A DNA stretch of 64,000 nucleotides from Thetidibacter halocola (lineage in GTDB: Bacteria > Pseudomonadota > Alphaproteobacteria > Rhodobacterales > Rhodobacteraceae), in NCBI RefSeq assembly GCF_018224955.1, contig NZ_JAGTUU010000009.1, positions 1-64,000 of the forward strand, read 5' to 3'. Positions 16,946 through 25,396 of this stretch are shown piece by piece; position 1 is the stretch's first letter; each line of letters begins with the position of its first letter. The notes below the pieces were generated by a model that saw only the letters and a program-made list of their open reading frames with translations, was not told the DNA's origin and did not search any database. The position numbers and the translations under genes are program-made.

Positions 16946-18190
16946 TCACCTATGCCCGACCCAGCCTCGATCATCCGTGAATGCGCGCGCTTCGGCGATT
17001 TGGGTGGGGATGTAGTTGCCCGGAGACGCGCTCAGGCCTGCAAACGGATCATGTGCTGCTGCGAGCAGTATGTTCGTCCGACCCAATGCGTTGACCTCGC
17101 CTTGCACGACCTCGACATGGGAATAGAGATCCCGAAGGATCGCGTGGACTCCGCGCGCCAAGGGGCCATCGGGCGTATCCAGAAGGTTCACGTAGACCGG
17201 ACCGTCGACGATCTGCTGCAAGCGGGCGAAGGTTTCAATGGTGGCGAGGTGCGCGGGAACTGAGCTGGAGGAGAAGGCATCCATCACGGCGGCATCGAAG
17301 CGTTGCTGCGTCTCGTTCAGGTAGACACGCCCGTCCGCGTGGACGATGCCAAGTCGGCCTTCGCCGCCTTTCCGGCCTACCTCATATCCGGTTTCAGCAA
17401 TCATCGCTGACGCCCGCGGCATGTGCTCGCGCACGACCTCCGTTACCAACGGGTCGATCTCGACGGCCACGGCCTGTGCCTCAGGCCGCGAGACGAGCAG
17501 CTTGGTGGGCAGGGAATAGCCGCCACCGCCGATGAACAACACTGATGCGTCGGGACCAAGGTCCTGATCCATGCGCGCCTAAAGCCAATCGGTGTAGCTC
17601 AGGGCCAGTTCCGCCCTGTCCTCTCCCGGCGTGATCCGCTCTGCTGCCTGAATGGTGCCGTCCGAGATCAGGCGTACCTCGGCGCCTCTTTGGGCGACAT
17701 GCAGGCAGGATAGGCCGCTTTCGAATTGGCAGGCGGGCGCCCCCGCGAGGCCCGCGAAGGCGACGAAGGCCCCCGCTGCTACGGTCACGCCCGGATTTCC
17801 CGGCTCACCGCCCCGCACGAAGGGCAGGCAGAGCAGCGCCACTGCCCCGCAGGCAGCGAAGGTCGCCGTCGAGCCGATCAGCGGCAAGGTCACGAACCCG
17901 GCGAGGATTGCGCCAAAGATCGCGCCGACCGACCCGGCCGCCAGAACGAAACCCAGCGAAGACCCTTCCCGACCAGGCCGTGCCTCGATCGCGATTTTGG
18001 CGAGTAATGGGGAAGGCAAGGTCACGCAGACTGACGCCGGGAAAAAGACGAGGAAGACGCTGATCATCATACCGTCCGTGCCGCGCGCGCCCCATGAATG
18101 GAACAGCCCCAGTAGCGTCGGCGACACCGCCATCAGCACCGCCGTTGCAATCAACGCGCTGCGGACGTTCTTCAACGCGATGGCGCGGGG
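16946..18190 (-). pseudogene. Spermidine-synthase-like membrane fusion protein, truncated at both ends, with internal amber codon
   Basis: One minus-strand frame holds about four hydrophobic segments (for example SLGFVLAAGSVGAIFGAILA), then a TAG at 17579-17581. It continues in the same frame with a spermine/spermidine synthase-type Rossmann domain (VLFIGGGGYSLP, VAVEIDPLV, AVMDAFSS). The N-terminal membrane half is missing beyond about 18190, where the frame runs under another gene. The C-terminus ends abruptly after FTDD, where homologues usually have a few more motif residues. The stop context reads YTDWL*ARMDQ, consistent with a CAG to TAG change. Two truncations plus a stop make this a decaying remnant. 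Confidence 0.7.
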
Positions 18191-18272
18191 GTGGGCACTG
18201 CGCTGCGGTCTTGAATGCCGACCCGAAAGCTGTCGGCGCAGCAACCCCAACGGCAAACGAAGGAGACTGCCG

Positions 18273-18614
18273 ATGCCCAAAGACCTCTTCCATGTCGCGC
18301 CCGCCGCGACGTTCCTTGTCGCGAACTGCACCGCGCTCGACAACGCGGCGCTGCTGCTGGGCGGCCCTGCGGCACAAAAGCGTCTGCGCAAGCTCGTGGA
18401 CGAGCTGACCACCGCACCGATGCTGACCCGCCGCCATCACCGCGAGCTCGACGCGCTCGAAGACCTGCTTTCGCTGCGCCATGTGCATGATGAAGACCGC
18501 ATCGAGGCCGCGCGTTTCGCGGCGATCGACCCGTGCGATCCGGTTGTCGAAGACATCTGCATGCTGCTCGACGGCCTTCAGGAGGCGCGGAAGCAGGAAA
18601 TCTGGCTCGTCTGA
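18273..18614 (+). CDS. Hypothetical protein
   Basis: A 113-residue protein starting at ATG 18273 with AGGAG at 18261-18265. It is predicted soluble and helical, rich in Leu, Ala, Asp and Arg, with no signal peptide. A G+C-rich hairpin follows the stop directly. The gene lies on top of the lost 5' end of the spermidine-synthase-like remnant, so a junction falls just upstream, near 18190-18260. The next gene has similar size and composition and may be functionally paired with it. I do not recognise the family. Confidence 0.6.
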   Translation: MPKDLFHVAPAATFLVANCTALDNAALLLGGPAAQKRLRKLVDELTTAPMLTRRHHRELDALEDLLSLRHVHDEDRIEAARFAAIDPCDPVVEDICMLLDGLQEARKQEIWLV

Positions 18615-18620
18615 AGCCCC

Positions 18621-18638
18621 CGGCGCCTCTGGGCGCCG
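18621..18638 (+). terminator. Hairpin after the 18273-18614 gene
   Basis: CGGCGCC and GGCGCCG form a perfect seven-base stem around a TCTG loop, seven bases after the stop codon and followed by TCCTTGTT. It is a plausible intrinsic terminator with a weak T-run. Confidence 0.5.
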
Positions 18639-18692
18639 TCCTTGTTGCGGTCATGAGAGCCGCCGTCCCCCGGCACAATCAAGGAGCCAGAT

Positions 18693-19107
18693 ATGCCCTT
18701 ATCCTTTTCCATCGAAGATATCGCCCTGCAGGCCATACTCGACTGTGCGGCCCTGCGGGAGTTGCTGAACGGCGCACGGCATGCTGACCGTGTCGCTGCG
18801 CCATGGCTTCGGCAAACTCATGAAGGAAACCCAGGAGGCCGGGATTTTCGATCCCGCCGTTCTGGACCATGCCTGCACGCTGCAACAGCGCCTGATCCGC
18901 GACATCGACAGCTGCGGCGGCGCGCCGATGCCCACGCGGAGCGACGAGGGCGATCTGCTGTGGCTCGGTGGCACCGATGAAAGCCGCGCGCTGTCGGAGG
19001 TCGAACGCTGCCTCGACCGGTTCATCACCAAGGCCAGCTACGTCAGCCACGCACTCGAAGCTGAAATCGCTCTCGAACGTCGGCGTGCGCAACTCGGCGC
19101 CCTCTGA
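18693..19107 (+). pseudogene. Hypothetical protein with probable frameshift
   Basis: ATG 18693 has a clear AGGAG upstream and begins MPLSFSIEDIALQAILDCAA, but this frame drifts after about codon 28. The next frame, open from ATG 18781 to the stop at 19107, carries the rest (LTVSLRHGFGKLMKETQEAG onward) but has no ribosome-binding site of its own. Removing one base near 18772-18780 (GCACGGCATG) fuses the frames into a protein of about 137 residues. Either a one-base insertion broke the gene or the downstream ORF is expressed alone. A strong terminator follows at 19133. Family unknown. Confidence 0.5.
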
Positions 19108-19132
19108 CACCCGACACCCCCCGCAGATGACA

Positions 19133-19165
19133 AAGGCCGGTCGCGGATCACCCGTGGCCGGCCTT
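19133..19165 (+). terminator. Intrinsic terminator at the right edge of the island
   Basis: AAGGCCGG (19133-19140) pairs perfectly with CCGGCCTT (19158-19165), followed by CTGTCGTTT. It lies 26 bases after the last island gene on the plus strand. Confidence 0.65.
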
Positions 19166-19423
19166 CTGTCGTTTAGGGCTCAGATCGCGCCAGAACACAG
19201 CGCGAAGCTCCCTCAAAACTTTCTTCAGCAAGCCCAGCCGCATTTTCTTTGGCGAGCATGGCCCTGGGGCTACCTGCTTGAGCGAACGACCAGGAAATCC
19301 GGTGAAAAACGGCCCTCTCAGGCCGATTTCAACCAATGGTCACGTATCGCTTGGAAAATGGACACGAAACCCGGCGGAATGGACATGTTTCACTTGTCCC
19401 TACAAAACGTTGACCAGCGCCTG
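19166..19423. other. Intergenic boundary between island and core genes
   Basis: No gene is supported. The segment separates the island genes from nrdJ, which is read toward it. G+C is lower than in the core. A 62-codon minus-strand open stretch (19148-19336) is Lys/Arg-rich but runs into the terminator and has no start signal. No direct repeat or tRNA fragment that would mark an attachment site was recognised. Confidence 0.4.
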
Positions 19424-21934
19424 TCAGCCGCACTTGCTGTAGCCGCAGGAGGCACAGGTCATGCAGCCTTCGACCATGCGCATGTCGTATTGGCCGCAGC
19501 TGGGGCAGGCCTTGCCGCGCGAACCCTCGAGATTTACGACTATCGCCTGCGGGTCCGATTTCAGTCCCTTGCCTTCACCTTCGAGGAAGCCGATCGAGAT
19601 CATGTGCCGTTCGATCACCCCGCCGATGGCGGCGAGGATCGAGGGGATGTATTTGCCCTGCACCCAGGCGCCCCCGCGCGGGTCGAACACGGCCTTCAGT
19701 TCCTCGACCACGAAGCTCACGTCACCGCCGCGCCGGAACACGGCCGAGATCATCCGCGTCAGCGCCACGGTCCAGGCGAAATGTTCCATGTTCTTGGAGT
19801 TGATGAACACCTCGAAGGGCCGCCGGTGCCCGCCCACCACGATGTCGTTGATCGTAATGTAAAGCGCGTGCTCGCTGTCGGGCCACTTGATCTTGTAGGT
19901 GTTGCCCTCCAGGTGCTCGGGGCGGTCGAGTGGCTCGGACATGTAGATCACGTCGCCATGCGGGCGTTGCGGCTCGGCGTCGGAGGTGGCGAAGACGATG
20001 GGGGCTTCGGTATTTCCGAAAAGCAGCCAGCTCGCTGGAACCTTCAGCTTTTCGCTGATTTCCTTGGCCGACTGAGCCGTGATGTTGCGTTCACCTGTTT
20101 CCCAATTGTTGAGACGGGTGAGGCTGATTGCCAAGGCCTCGGCAGCAGAACGTTGAGTTGAGTAACCCGCAGCTTCTCGCGCCCACTTGAAGCGTTCGGA
20201 AACACTGTTCAACTCCGGCAGCCCTTTTGGCTTCTCCTCTGCCACGCTCAAAACCGACCCGGTCACATCGTTCGGACGATAGGTCGTGCACCCCTTGCAG
20301 CCCTGGTCCCACGCGGCGAGATACACGTCCTTGAAATCCTCGAAGGAAATGTCCTCGGGACAGTTGATCGTCTTGGAGATCGACGAGTCCACCCATTTTT
20401 GCGCCGCCGCCTGCATCCGCACGTGATCCAGCGGTGCCAGCGTCTGGGCGTTCACGAAGTGATCCGGCAAATCCGCATCCGCGCCGAACTTCTCGCGATA
20501 CATCTGCACGGCGTAGTCCACGACCTCTTCCTCGGTCCGCGTGCCGTCCTTCTGCAGCACCTTGCGGGTGTAGGAATAGGCGAACACCGGCTCGATCCCC
20601 GACGACACGTTCCCGGCATAGAGCGAGATCGTCCCCGTCGGCGCAATCGAGGTCAGCAGCGCGTTGCGGATGCCATGCGTGCTGATGGCATCGCGCACGT
20701 CCTCGTCCATCTCGCGCATCGTGCCACTGGCCAGATACTTGTCGGCGTCGAAAAGCGGAAAGGCCCCCTTCTCCTTCGCCAATTGCACCGACGCCAAGTA
20801 TGCGGCGCGGGCGATGCGGTGCAACCAGCGCGAGGTCTGTCGCGCCGCCTCCTCCGAGCCATAGCGCAGGCCCATCATCAGCAGCGCATCGGCAAGCCCC
20901 GTCACGCCCAGCCCGATCCGGCGCTTGTTCTTCGCTTCCTCCAGTTGCTGGGGCAGCGGGAATTTCGACGCGTCCACGACGTTGTCCATCATCCGGACGG
21001 CGGTCGCCACCAGGTCGTCCAGCAGGTCCTCGGGGATGTCGGCCTCGTCCTCGAACGGGCGATCCACGAGACGGGCGAGGTTGATCGAGCCGAGCAGGCA
21101 GGCGCCATAGGGCGGCAGGGGCTGCTCGCCGCAGGGGTTCGTCGCGGCGATGGTCTCGACATAGGACAGGTTGTTGGCCGCGTTGATCCGGTCGATGAAG
21201 ATCACGCCCGGCTCGGCGTAGTCATAGGTAGCGCGCATGATGCGGTTCCACAGATCGCGCGCCTGGACGGTCTTGTAGACCTTGTCGCCAAAGACCAGCT
21301 CCCATGGGCCGTCATTCTTGACCGCATCCATGAAGGGGTCTGTCACCAGCACCGACAGGTTGAACATGCGCAGCCGCGCGCTGTCGGCCTTGGCGGCGAT
21401 GAAGGCCTCGATATCCGGATGGTCGCAGCGCATCGTCGCCATCATCGCGCCCCGCCGCGATCCGGCCGACATGATGGTGCGGCACATTGCGTCCCACACG
21501 TCCATGAAGGACAGCGGGCCCGAGGCGTCCGCTGCCACGCCATGCACCGCCGCGCCCTTGGGCCGGATGGTGCTGAAGTCATAGCCGATGCCGCCGCCCT
21601 GCTGCATGGTCAGCGCGGCCTCTTTCAGCATGTCGAAGATGCCCGCCATCGTGTCCGGGATCGTGCCCATGACAAAGCAGTTGAACAGCGTCACGCTGCG
21701 ATCAGTGCCGGCCCCGGCGGTGATCCGGCCCGCGGGCAGGTACTTGAAATCCTCAAGCGCCGCGTGGAATTTCGCCTCCCAAATCGCCGGCTCCGGCTCG
21801 ACCGAGGCCAGCGCGCGGGCGATTCGCCACCAAGTGTCCTCGACCGTGCCGTCGATCGGCGTCCCGTCGGCCTGTTTCAGACGGTATTTCATGTCCCAGA
21901 TCTGTTCGGCGATAGGGGCGGCAAAGCGGGTCAT
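19424..21934 (-). CDS. nrdJ: Adenosylcobalamin-dependent (class II) ribonucleotide reductase with an inserted HTH domain
   Basis: An 836-residue class II reductase, which makes deoxyribonucleotides with B12 as radical source and works with or without oxygen. Visible motifs: LFNCFVMG (substrate-site Cys), ATNPCGEQPLPPYGAC (active-site Cys/Glu loop), PTGTISLYAG, and a C-terminal zinc-ribbon-like Cys cluster (CPSCGQYDMR...CASCGYSKCG) that re-reduces the active site. The start is ATG 21934. Between the catalytic barrel (ends near NDVTGSVLSV) and the HGDVIYMSEP segment lies an extra block of about 75 residues with an XRE-type helix-turn-helix, unlike the short linker I know from family members. 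The frame is open throughout. Confidence 0.93.
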   Translation of the reverse strand: MTRFAAPIAEQIWDMKYRLKQADGTPIDGTVEDTWWRIARALASVEPEPAIWEAKFHAALEDFKYLPAGRITAGAGTDRSVTLFNCFVMGTIPDTMAGIFDMLKEAALTMQQGGGIGYDFSTIRPKGAAVHGVAADASGPLSFMDVWDAMCRTIMSAGSRRGAMMATMRCDHPDIEAFIAAKADSARLRMFNLSVLVTDPFMDAVKNDGPWELVFGDKVYKTVQARDLWNRIMRATYDYAEPGVIFIDRINAANNLSYVETIAATNPCGEQPLPPYGACLLGSINLARLVDRPFEDEADIPEDLLDDLVATAVRMMDNVVDASKFPLPQQLEEAKNKRRIGLGVTGLADALLMMGLRYGSEEAARQTSRWLHRIARAAYLASVQLAKEKGAFPLFDADKYLASGTMREMDEDVRDAISTHGIRNALLTSIAPTGTISLYAGNVSSGIEPVFAYSYTRKVLQKDGTRTEEEVVDYAVQMYREKFGADADLPDHFVNAQTLAPLDHVRMQAAAQKWVDSSISKTINCPEDISFEDFKDVYLAAWDQGCKGCTTYRPNDVTGSVLSVAEEKPKGLPELNSVSERFKWAREAAGYSTQRSAAEALAISLTRLNNWETGERNITAQSAKEISEKLKVPASWLLFGNTEAPIVFATSDAEPQRPHGDVIYMSEPLDRPEHLEGNTYKIKWPDSEHALYITINDIVVGGHRRPFEVFINSKNMEHFAWTVALTRMISAVFRRGGDVSFVVEELKAVFDPRGGAWVQGKYIPSILAAIGGVIERHMISIGFLEGEGKGLKSDPQAIVVNLEGSRGKACPSCGQYDMRMVEGCMTCASCGYSKCG
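20010..20230 (-). other. XRE-type helix-turn-helix domain inserted in NrdJ
   Basis: NrdJ residues about 568-641 read as a Cro/CI-type DNA-binding domain: FKWAREAAGYSTQRSAAEAL, then LTRLNNWETGERNITAQSA and KLKVPASWLLFG, the phage-repressor pattern ending in WLLFG. The DNA here is visibly less G+C-rich than the flanking nrdJ sequence. It sits at a domain border, so the reductase core is not split. Origin by capture of a small regulator gene is inference. Confidence 0.75.
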
Positions 21935-22064
21935 GGGCGGCGATTCTCTCTGGTTGGCAGACGCGAAGCCTACACATAAAGCGCAACAGATAGAAGACGA
22001 GGGTGTTCTTCATACCATATTCTGCGCTACTTGGGGAGAAGTCTGTGGATAAGGCCGCAGCGCC

Positions 22065-23261
22065 TCAATCCACCCGCGCCGGGCAGGCGGCGAACCGTTC
22101 GCCCAGGTAGGAAAACCCCGCCGCATCCACCGCCTGAAGGATGACGGCGCGGCGTTCCTCGATGCCCTCGGACAAGCAGTCGAATTCCAGCCGCAGGTCG
22201 CCCGCCAGCGGCACGGCGGCGCGAATCATGCAGGCGCTTTCGCCCCAGACCCAGTTACCTGCGCGGGTCTCGGCAACGCGGGTATAGGCGCGGTCGCCAA
22301 AGGCCATTGCGACCGCCGGATCGACCGGCGGGCAAAGGCGCGGATCGGTGGCATAGACGCCATCGGCAAAGGGCAGCGTCACGCCCGTGGCCGGGCCCGA
22401 CTCGCAGGGCGGCCTGGGATAGCCCGGCCCGACAAGGCCCAGCGCATCGACCAGCCGAGGCGTCATCTGCGCGTTGGCGGGCAGGCAGTGGTCGGCCTTG
22501 AAGGCGGCCAGTGCGGCGCGGGTCTGCGGCCCGGCGACGCCGTCGACCGGCCCCGCGTCGTATCCCTGCACGTTCAGCGCCCCCTGAAAGGCGGCGATCT
22601 CGCCCGTCCGCATGCGGTTGATCGCGACCTCCACCGGTTCGTCCGTCCAGGGCTGCCAGCCGAGATCCCGAATCCCCAGCAGCCGACCTTCGGTAAAGTC
22701 GGGATAGCGCTGCGACACCGCCACCGGCTGGCAGGCGCGGCAGCCATCGGCGGCGATGTCGGTCAGGACAAACCGTTGGCCGCCGCCGGGCAAGGCCCGC
22801 ACCGCCGGGACAAAGACCCGCCCCGTCTCGAAAGCCTGCGGAAACCGGGCAAGTATCGCGCCTGTGCCCCTGGTGGCGGGCGGTTCGCGGGTAAAGTTCA
22901 GATCGGTGGCCATGAGCAGCCCATCGGGACCGTTAACCAGAACGAACTGATCGTTGGTGTTGGCAAAGGTCGGAAAAATCACCTCGGCCAGATCGATGCG
23001 CCCGACCTCGTGAAAAGCGCTCAGGACCCCCGCCGCGCCCTGTGCCGCAACCAGACCCCGCGCCAGATCGCGCGCGCCCTGCGGCACGCCAGGCGCCTCG
23101 AAACAGGATAGTTGGCTGTCCTTCGTTCCCGCCAGCAGGCAGTCGAACAGCGCCTCGGCCACGGGGCCGGTCACGACATCGCCGGGGCCGATCTCGGCCG
23201 CGGCCGGGATGGCCGGCGTCAGCGACACGATGACTGCGCGCAGGGTGCGGGGGACGGGCAT
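22065..23261 (-). CDS. Secreted peptidoglycan-binding-domain protein
   Basis: A 398-residue protein. ATG 23261 is preferred because a signal peptide follows (MPVPRTLRAVIVSLTPAIPA); the open frame upstream overlaps the divergent DUF1489 gene. Near residues 230-275 a PG_binding_1 repeat is clear: FQGALNVQGYDAGPVDGVAG then TRAALAAFKADH. The C-terminal part has paired Cys residues (LCPP, SACMI, FDCL), suggesting disulfides in the periplasm. Probably a cell-wall-associated protein of unknown activity; no catalytic motif is visible. Confidence 0.7.
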   Translation of the reverse strand: MPVPRTLRAVIVSLTPAIPAAAEIGPGDVVTGPVAEALFDCLLAGTKDSQLSCFEAPGVPQGARDLARGLVAAQGAAGVLSAFHEVGRIDLAEVIFPTFANTNDQFVLVNGPDGLLMATDLNFTREPPATRGTGAILARFPQAFETGRVFVPAVRALPGGGQRFVLTDIAADGCRACQPVAVSQRYPDFTEGRLLGIRDLGWQPWTDEPVEVAINRMRTGEIAAFQGALNVQGYDAGPVDGVAGPQTRAALAAFKADHCLPANAQMTPRLVDALGLVGPGYPRPPCESGPATGVTLPFADGVYATDPRLCPPVDPAVAMAFGDRAYTRVAETRAGNWVWGESACMIRAAVPLAGDLRLEFDCLSEGIEERRAVILQAVDAAGFSYLGERFAACPARVD

Positions 23262-23396
23262 GGGGGCGCTCCGGTCTGATGAACGAGCCGCCTGAAATGC
23301 TGGCACGACACCCGGAGGTGCGGCGGGCTTTTCCGACCCCACGCTTGAACGCCCCGGCGACCGGGGTATATCGTGCTCGCAACCGGGGGGTATGCC

Positions 23397-23828
23397 ATGA
23401 CCGCACAGGTCCATCTGCTCAAGCTCAGCGTCGGCACGGAAAGCGTCGAGGATCTAACCGACTGGCAGATCGGCTACGCGAAACGCTTTGCCGACGGGAT
23501 GCCCCGCCACATCACCCGCATGTGGCCGAAACGCGAGGCCGAAATCCTGAACGGCGGCTCGATCTACTGGGTCATCAAGGGGCTGGTGCAGTGCCGCCAG
23601 CGCATCGCACGCCTCGACCGCGTGACCGGAGAAGACGGGATCGACCGCTGCGCCATCGTGCTGGAACCGGGCCTGATCCGCACTGCGACCGTGCCGAAAC
23701 GCCCCTTCCAGGGCTGGCGCTATCTGCCGATTGGGGATGCCCCGCCCGACCTGCCCCCGCATCGCCAGAACGAGGATGCGCTGCCACCCGCCCTGGCCGG
23801 CGCGCTGGCCGAGATCGGGGTCCTGTAA
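23397..23828 (+). CDS. DUF1489 family protein
   Basis: A 143-residue protein matching the alphaproteobacterial DUF1489 family in length and in the conserved N-terminus (VHLLKLSVGTESVEDL) and TRMWPKREAEIL motif. The start is ATG 23397; the frame extends 24 bases upstream to 23373. It is divergent from the peptidoglycan-binding gene and convergent with the YdcF gene. Predicted cytoplasmic; function unknown. Confidence 0.85.
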   Translation: MTAQVHLLKLSVGTESVEDLTDWQIGYAKRFADGMPRHITRMWPKREAEILNGGSIYWVIKGLVQCRQRIARLDRVTGEDGIDRCAIVLEPGLIRTATVPKRPFQGWRYLPIGDAPPDLPPHRQNEDALPPALAGALAEIGVL

Positions 23829-23837
23829 CGGCGCGAC

Positions 23838-24329
23838 CTAGCGGCCCTTTCCCGCGATCCAGTAACCGGCATAGGCGACGCTCTCGCGCAGTGTGGCGCG
23901 GAGAACATAGCCCGGGTTAGCCCCGCGCAGCGGCACCGGGGCGAGGCCTGCGTGCAGCCCCTGCCGTCGCGCCACCAGCCGCGCGCGCGGCCCGTGCCAC
24001 AGGTCGGTGACGATCAGCACCCGCCCCGCCGCCAGGTGGCGGATCAGCGGCGCGGAAAGAAGGATGTTCTCCTCGGTGCTGCGCGCGGCCTCCTCCAGGT
24101 GCAGAACCTCGTCGGGCACGCCCCCGGCCCGGCAGATCTCGCGGATCACCGCCGCCTCGCTGGGCAGGTCCGGCAGGCGCACGCCGCCGCTGGCCAGAAC
24201 GGCGCCAACCCGGCCCGCGTGGAACAGCCGGGCCGCGTGCTCTGCCCTTCGGCGCAGCGTGACAGAGGGCGTGCCGTCCGGCCGGACCATGGCGCCGAGC
24301 ACAAGGGCGACGGGAAGGGACTCGTTCAT
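23838..24329 (-). CDS. YdcF-like (DUF218) protein
   Basis: A 163-residue DUF218 protein. The core begins VALVLGAMVRPDGTPS, followed by RRAEHAARLF, VLASGGV, SAAVIREIC and EEAARSTEENILLSAPLIR, the usual order in this family. YdcF binds S-adenosylmethionine, while SanA/ElyC relatives act in envelope metabolism, so the activity is undefined. There is no N-terminal membrane anchor, so it is probably cytoplasmic. It stops ten bases after the end of the DUF1489 gene on the other strand. Confidence 0.8.
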   Translation of the reverse strand: MNESLPVALVLGAMVRPDGTPSVTLRRRAEHAARLFHAGRVGAVLASGGVRLPDLPSEAAVIREICRAGGVPDEVLHLEEAARSTEENILLSAPLIRHLAAGRVLIVTDLWHGPRARLVARRQGLHAGLAPVPLRGANPGYVLRATLRESVAYAGYWIAGKGR

Positions 24330-24432
24330 GCGATTCTCCTACCGTGCGCCAGTGCGCAGGTCACTGCGTTTCCACGCGCTGGCAATTGGCGGCGAAATGG
24401 TTAGGTATTTCCGCAAGACAAAGGAGTGCGCG

Positions 24433-25296
24433 ATGACCGAAGCCTATACCCCCCCGAAAGTCTGGACCTGGGACAAGGAAAACGGCGGCACGTTCGCCTC
24501 TACGAACCGGCCCATCGCCGGGGCGACCCATGACAAGGTTCTGCCGGTGGGCAAGCATCCCTTCCAGCTTTACAGCCTCGCCACGCCGAACGGCATCAAG
24601 GTGACGCTGATGTTCGAGGAACTGCTGGCGGCGGGTTTTGACGCCGAATACGACGCCTGGCTGATCCGCATCGGCGATGGCGACCAGTTCGGATCGGGCT
24701 TTGTCCAGCTGAACCCGAATTCCAAGATCCCCGCCCTGCTGGACCGCTCGGGCGACAAGCCCGTGCGCGTGTTCGAGTCCGGCGCGATCCTGCTGCACCT
24801 CGCGGAAAAGTTCGGCGCCTTCCTGGGCAAGCCCGAGGATCGGCCCGAAATGCTGTCCTGGCTGATTTGGCAGATGGGCAGCGCGCCTTACCTGGGTGGC
24901 GGCTTCGGCCATTTCTACGCCTATGCGCCGGAACCGATGGAGTATCCGATCAACCGCTTCGCGATGGAGGTAAAGCGACAGCTGGACGTGCTGGACCGGG
25001 CGCTGGCCGACCGGCGCTTCATCACCGGCGAGGACTATACCATTGCCGACATGGCGATCTGGCCCTGGTATGGCGGGCTGGTCATGGGCTGGCAGTATGA
25101 CGCGGCGGAGTTCCTCGACGTCAAGAGCTATGCCAACGTGGTCCGGTGGGCCGAAGAGATCTGGGCCCGCCCGCAGGCCAAGCGGGGCCGGATGGTAAAC
25201 CGTCTGCGCGGCGAACCCAGCGAGCAGTTGTGGGAACGGCACGACGCCTCGGATTTCGAGACCCGGACGCAGGACAAGCTGAAGGCGGCGGAGTAA
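24433..25296 (+). CDS. yghU: Glutathione S-transferase family protein, YghU-like
   Basis: A 287-residue protein with an N-terminal extension (WTWDKENGGTFASTNRPIAG) typical of YghU, a thioredoxin-like domain (FQLYSLATPNGIKVTLMFEE; the NG-x-K pattern replaces a catalytic Ser/Cys; VFESGAILLHLAE binds the gamma-Glu), and an all-helical C-domain with YTIADMAIWPW. YghU enzymes act as disulfide-bond reductases using glutathione. AAGGAG lies just upstream of ATG 24433. A dispersed palindromic repeat follows the stop directly. Confidence 0.9.
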   Translation: MTEAYTPPKVWTWDKENGGTFASTNRPIAGATHDKVLPVGKHPFQLYSLATPNGIKVTLMFEELLAAGFDAEYDAWLIRIGDGDQFGSGFVQLNPNSKIPALLDRSGDKPVRVFESGAILLHLAEKFGAFLGKPEDRPEMLSWLIWQMGSAPYLGGGFGHFYAYAPEPMEYPINRFAMEVKRQLDVLDRALADRRFITGEDYTIADMAIWPWYGGLVMGWQYDAAEFLDVKSYANVVRWAEEIWARPQAKRGRMVNRLRGEPSEQLWERHDASDFETRTQDKLKAAE

Positions 25297-25355
25297 GGGG
25301 GCTCTGCCCCCGCCGCCTTCGGCGCCTCCCCCGGAGTTTATCGGGCAAGATGAAG
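25297..25355 (+). repeat. Dispersed palindromic intergenic repeat, copy 1
   Basis: Begins right after the yghU stop: GGGGGCTCTGCCCCC, then a GCCGCCTTCGGCGCC hairpin, CCCCCGGAGTTTATCGGG and AAGATGAAG. A second copy in the opposite orientation lies at 37359-37418. The two differ mainly in the central hairpin and in single bases of the tail. It is a REP-like element that may also act as a terminator here. Confidence 0.75.
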
Positions 25356-25396
25356 TTGCCCCTCGCCGTTCCGGATGCCTGCCCTAGCTGTCGCGC

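Noticed and set aside
11755-17581. Genome-wide amber recoding
   Set aside because: Several intact genes here end with TAG, so TAG functions as a stop; two interruptions in an accessory island fit mutation better.
19148-19336. Minus-strand 62-codon basic ORF at the island edge
   Set aside because: It runs into the terminator, has no start signal and matches nothing I know.
20010-20230. Intein in NrdJ
   Set aside because: Inteins are frequent in NrdJ, but the insert is only about 75 residues, lacks splice motifs and reads as an HTH domain.
20399-21979. 526-codon plus-strand frame over nrdJ
   Set aside because: Arg/His/Gly-rich shadow of nrdJ with no family features.
21935-22064. Cobalamin riboswitch upstream of nrdJ
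   Set aside because: The gap is only 130 bases and no B12-box-like sequence or long leader was recognised.
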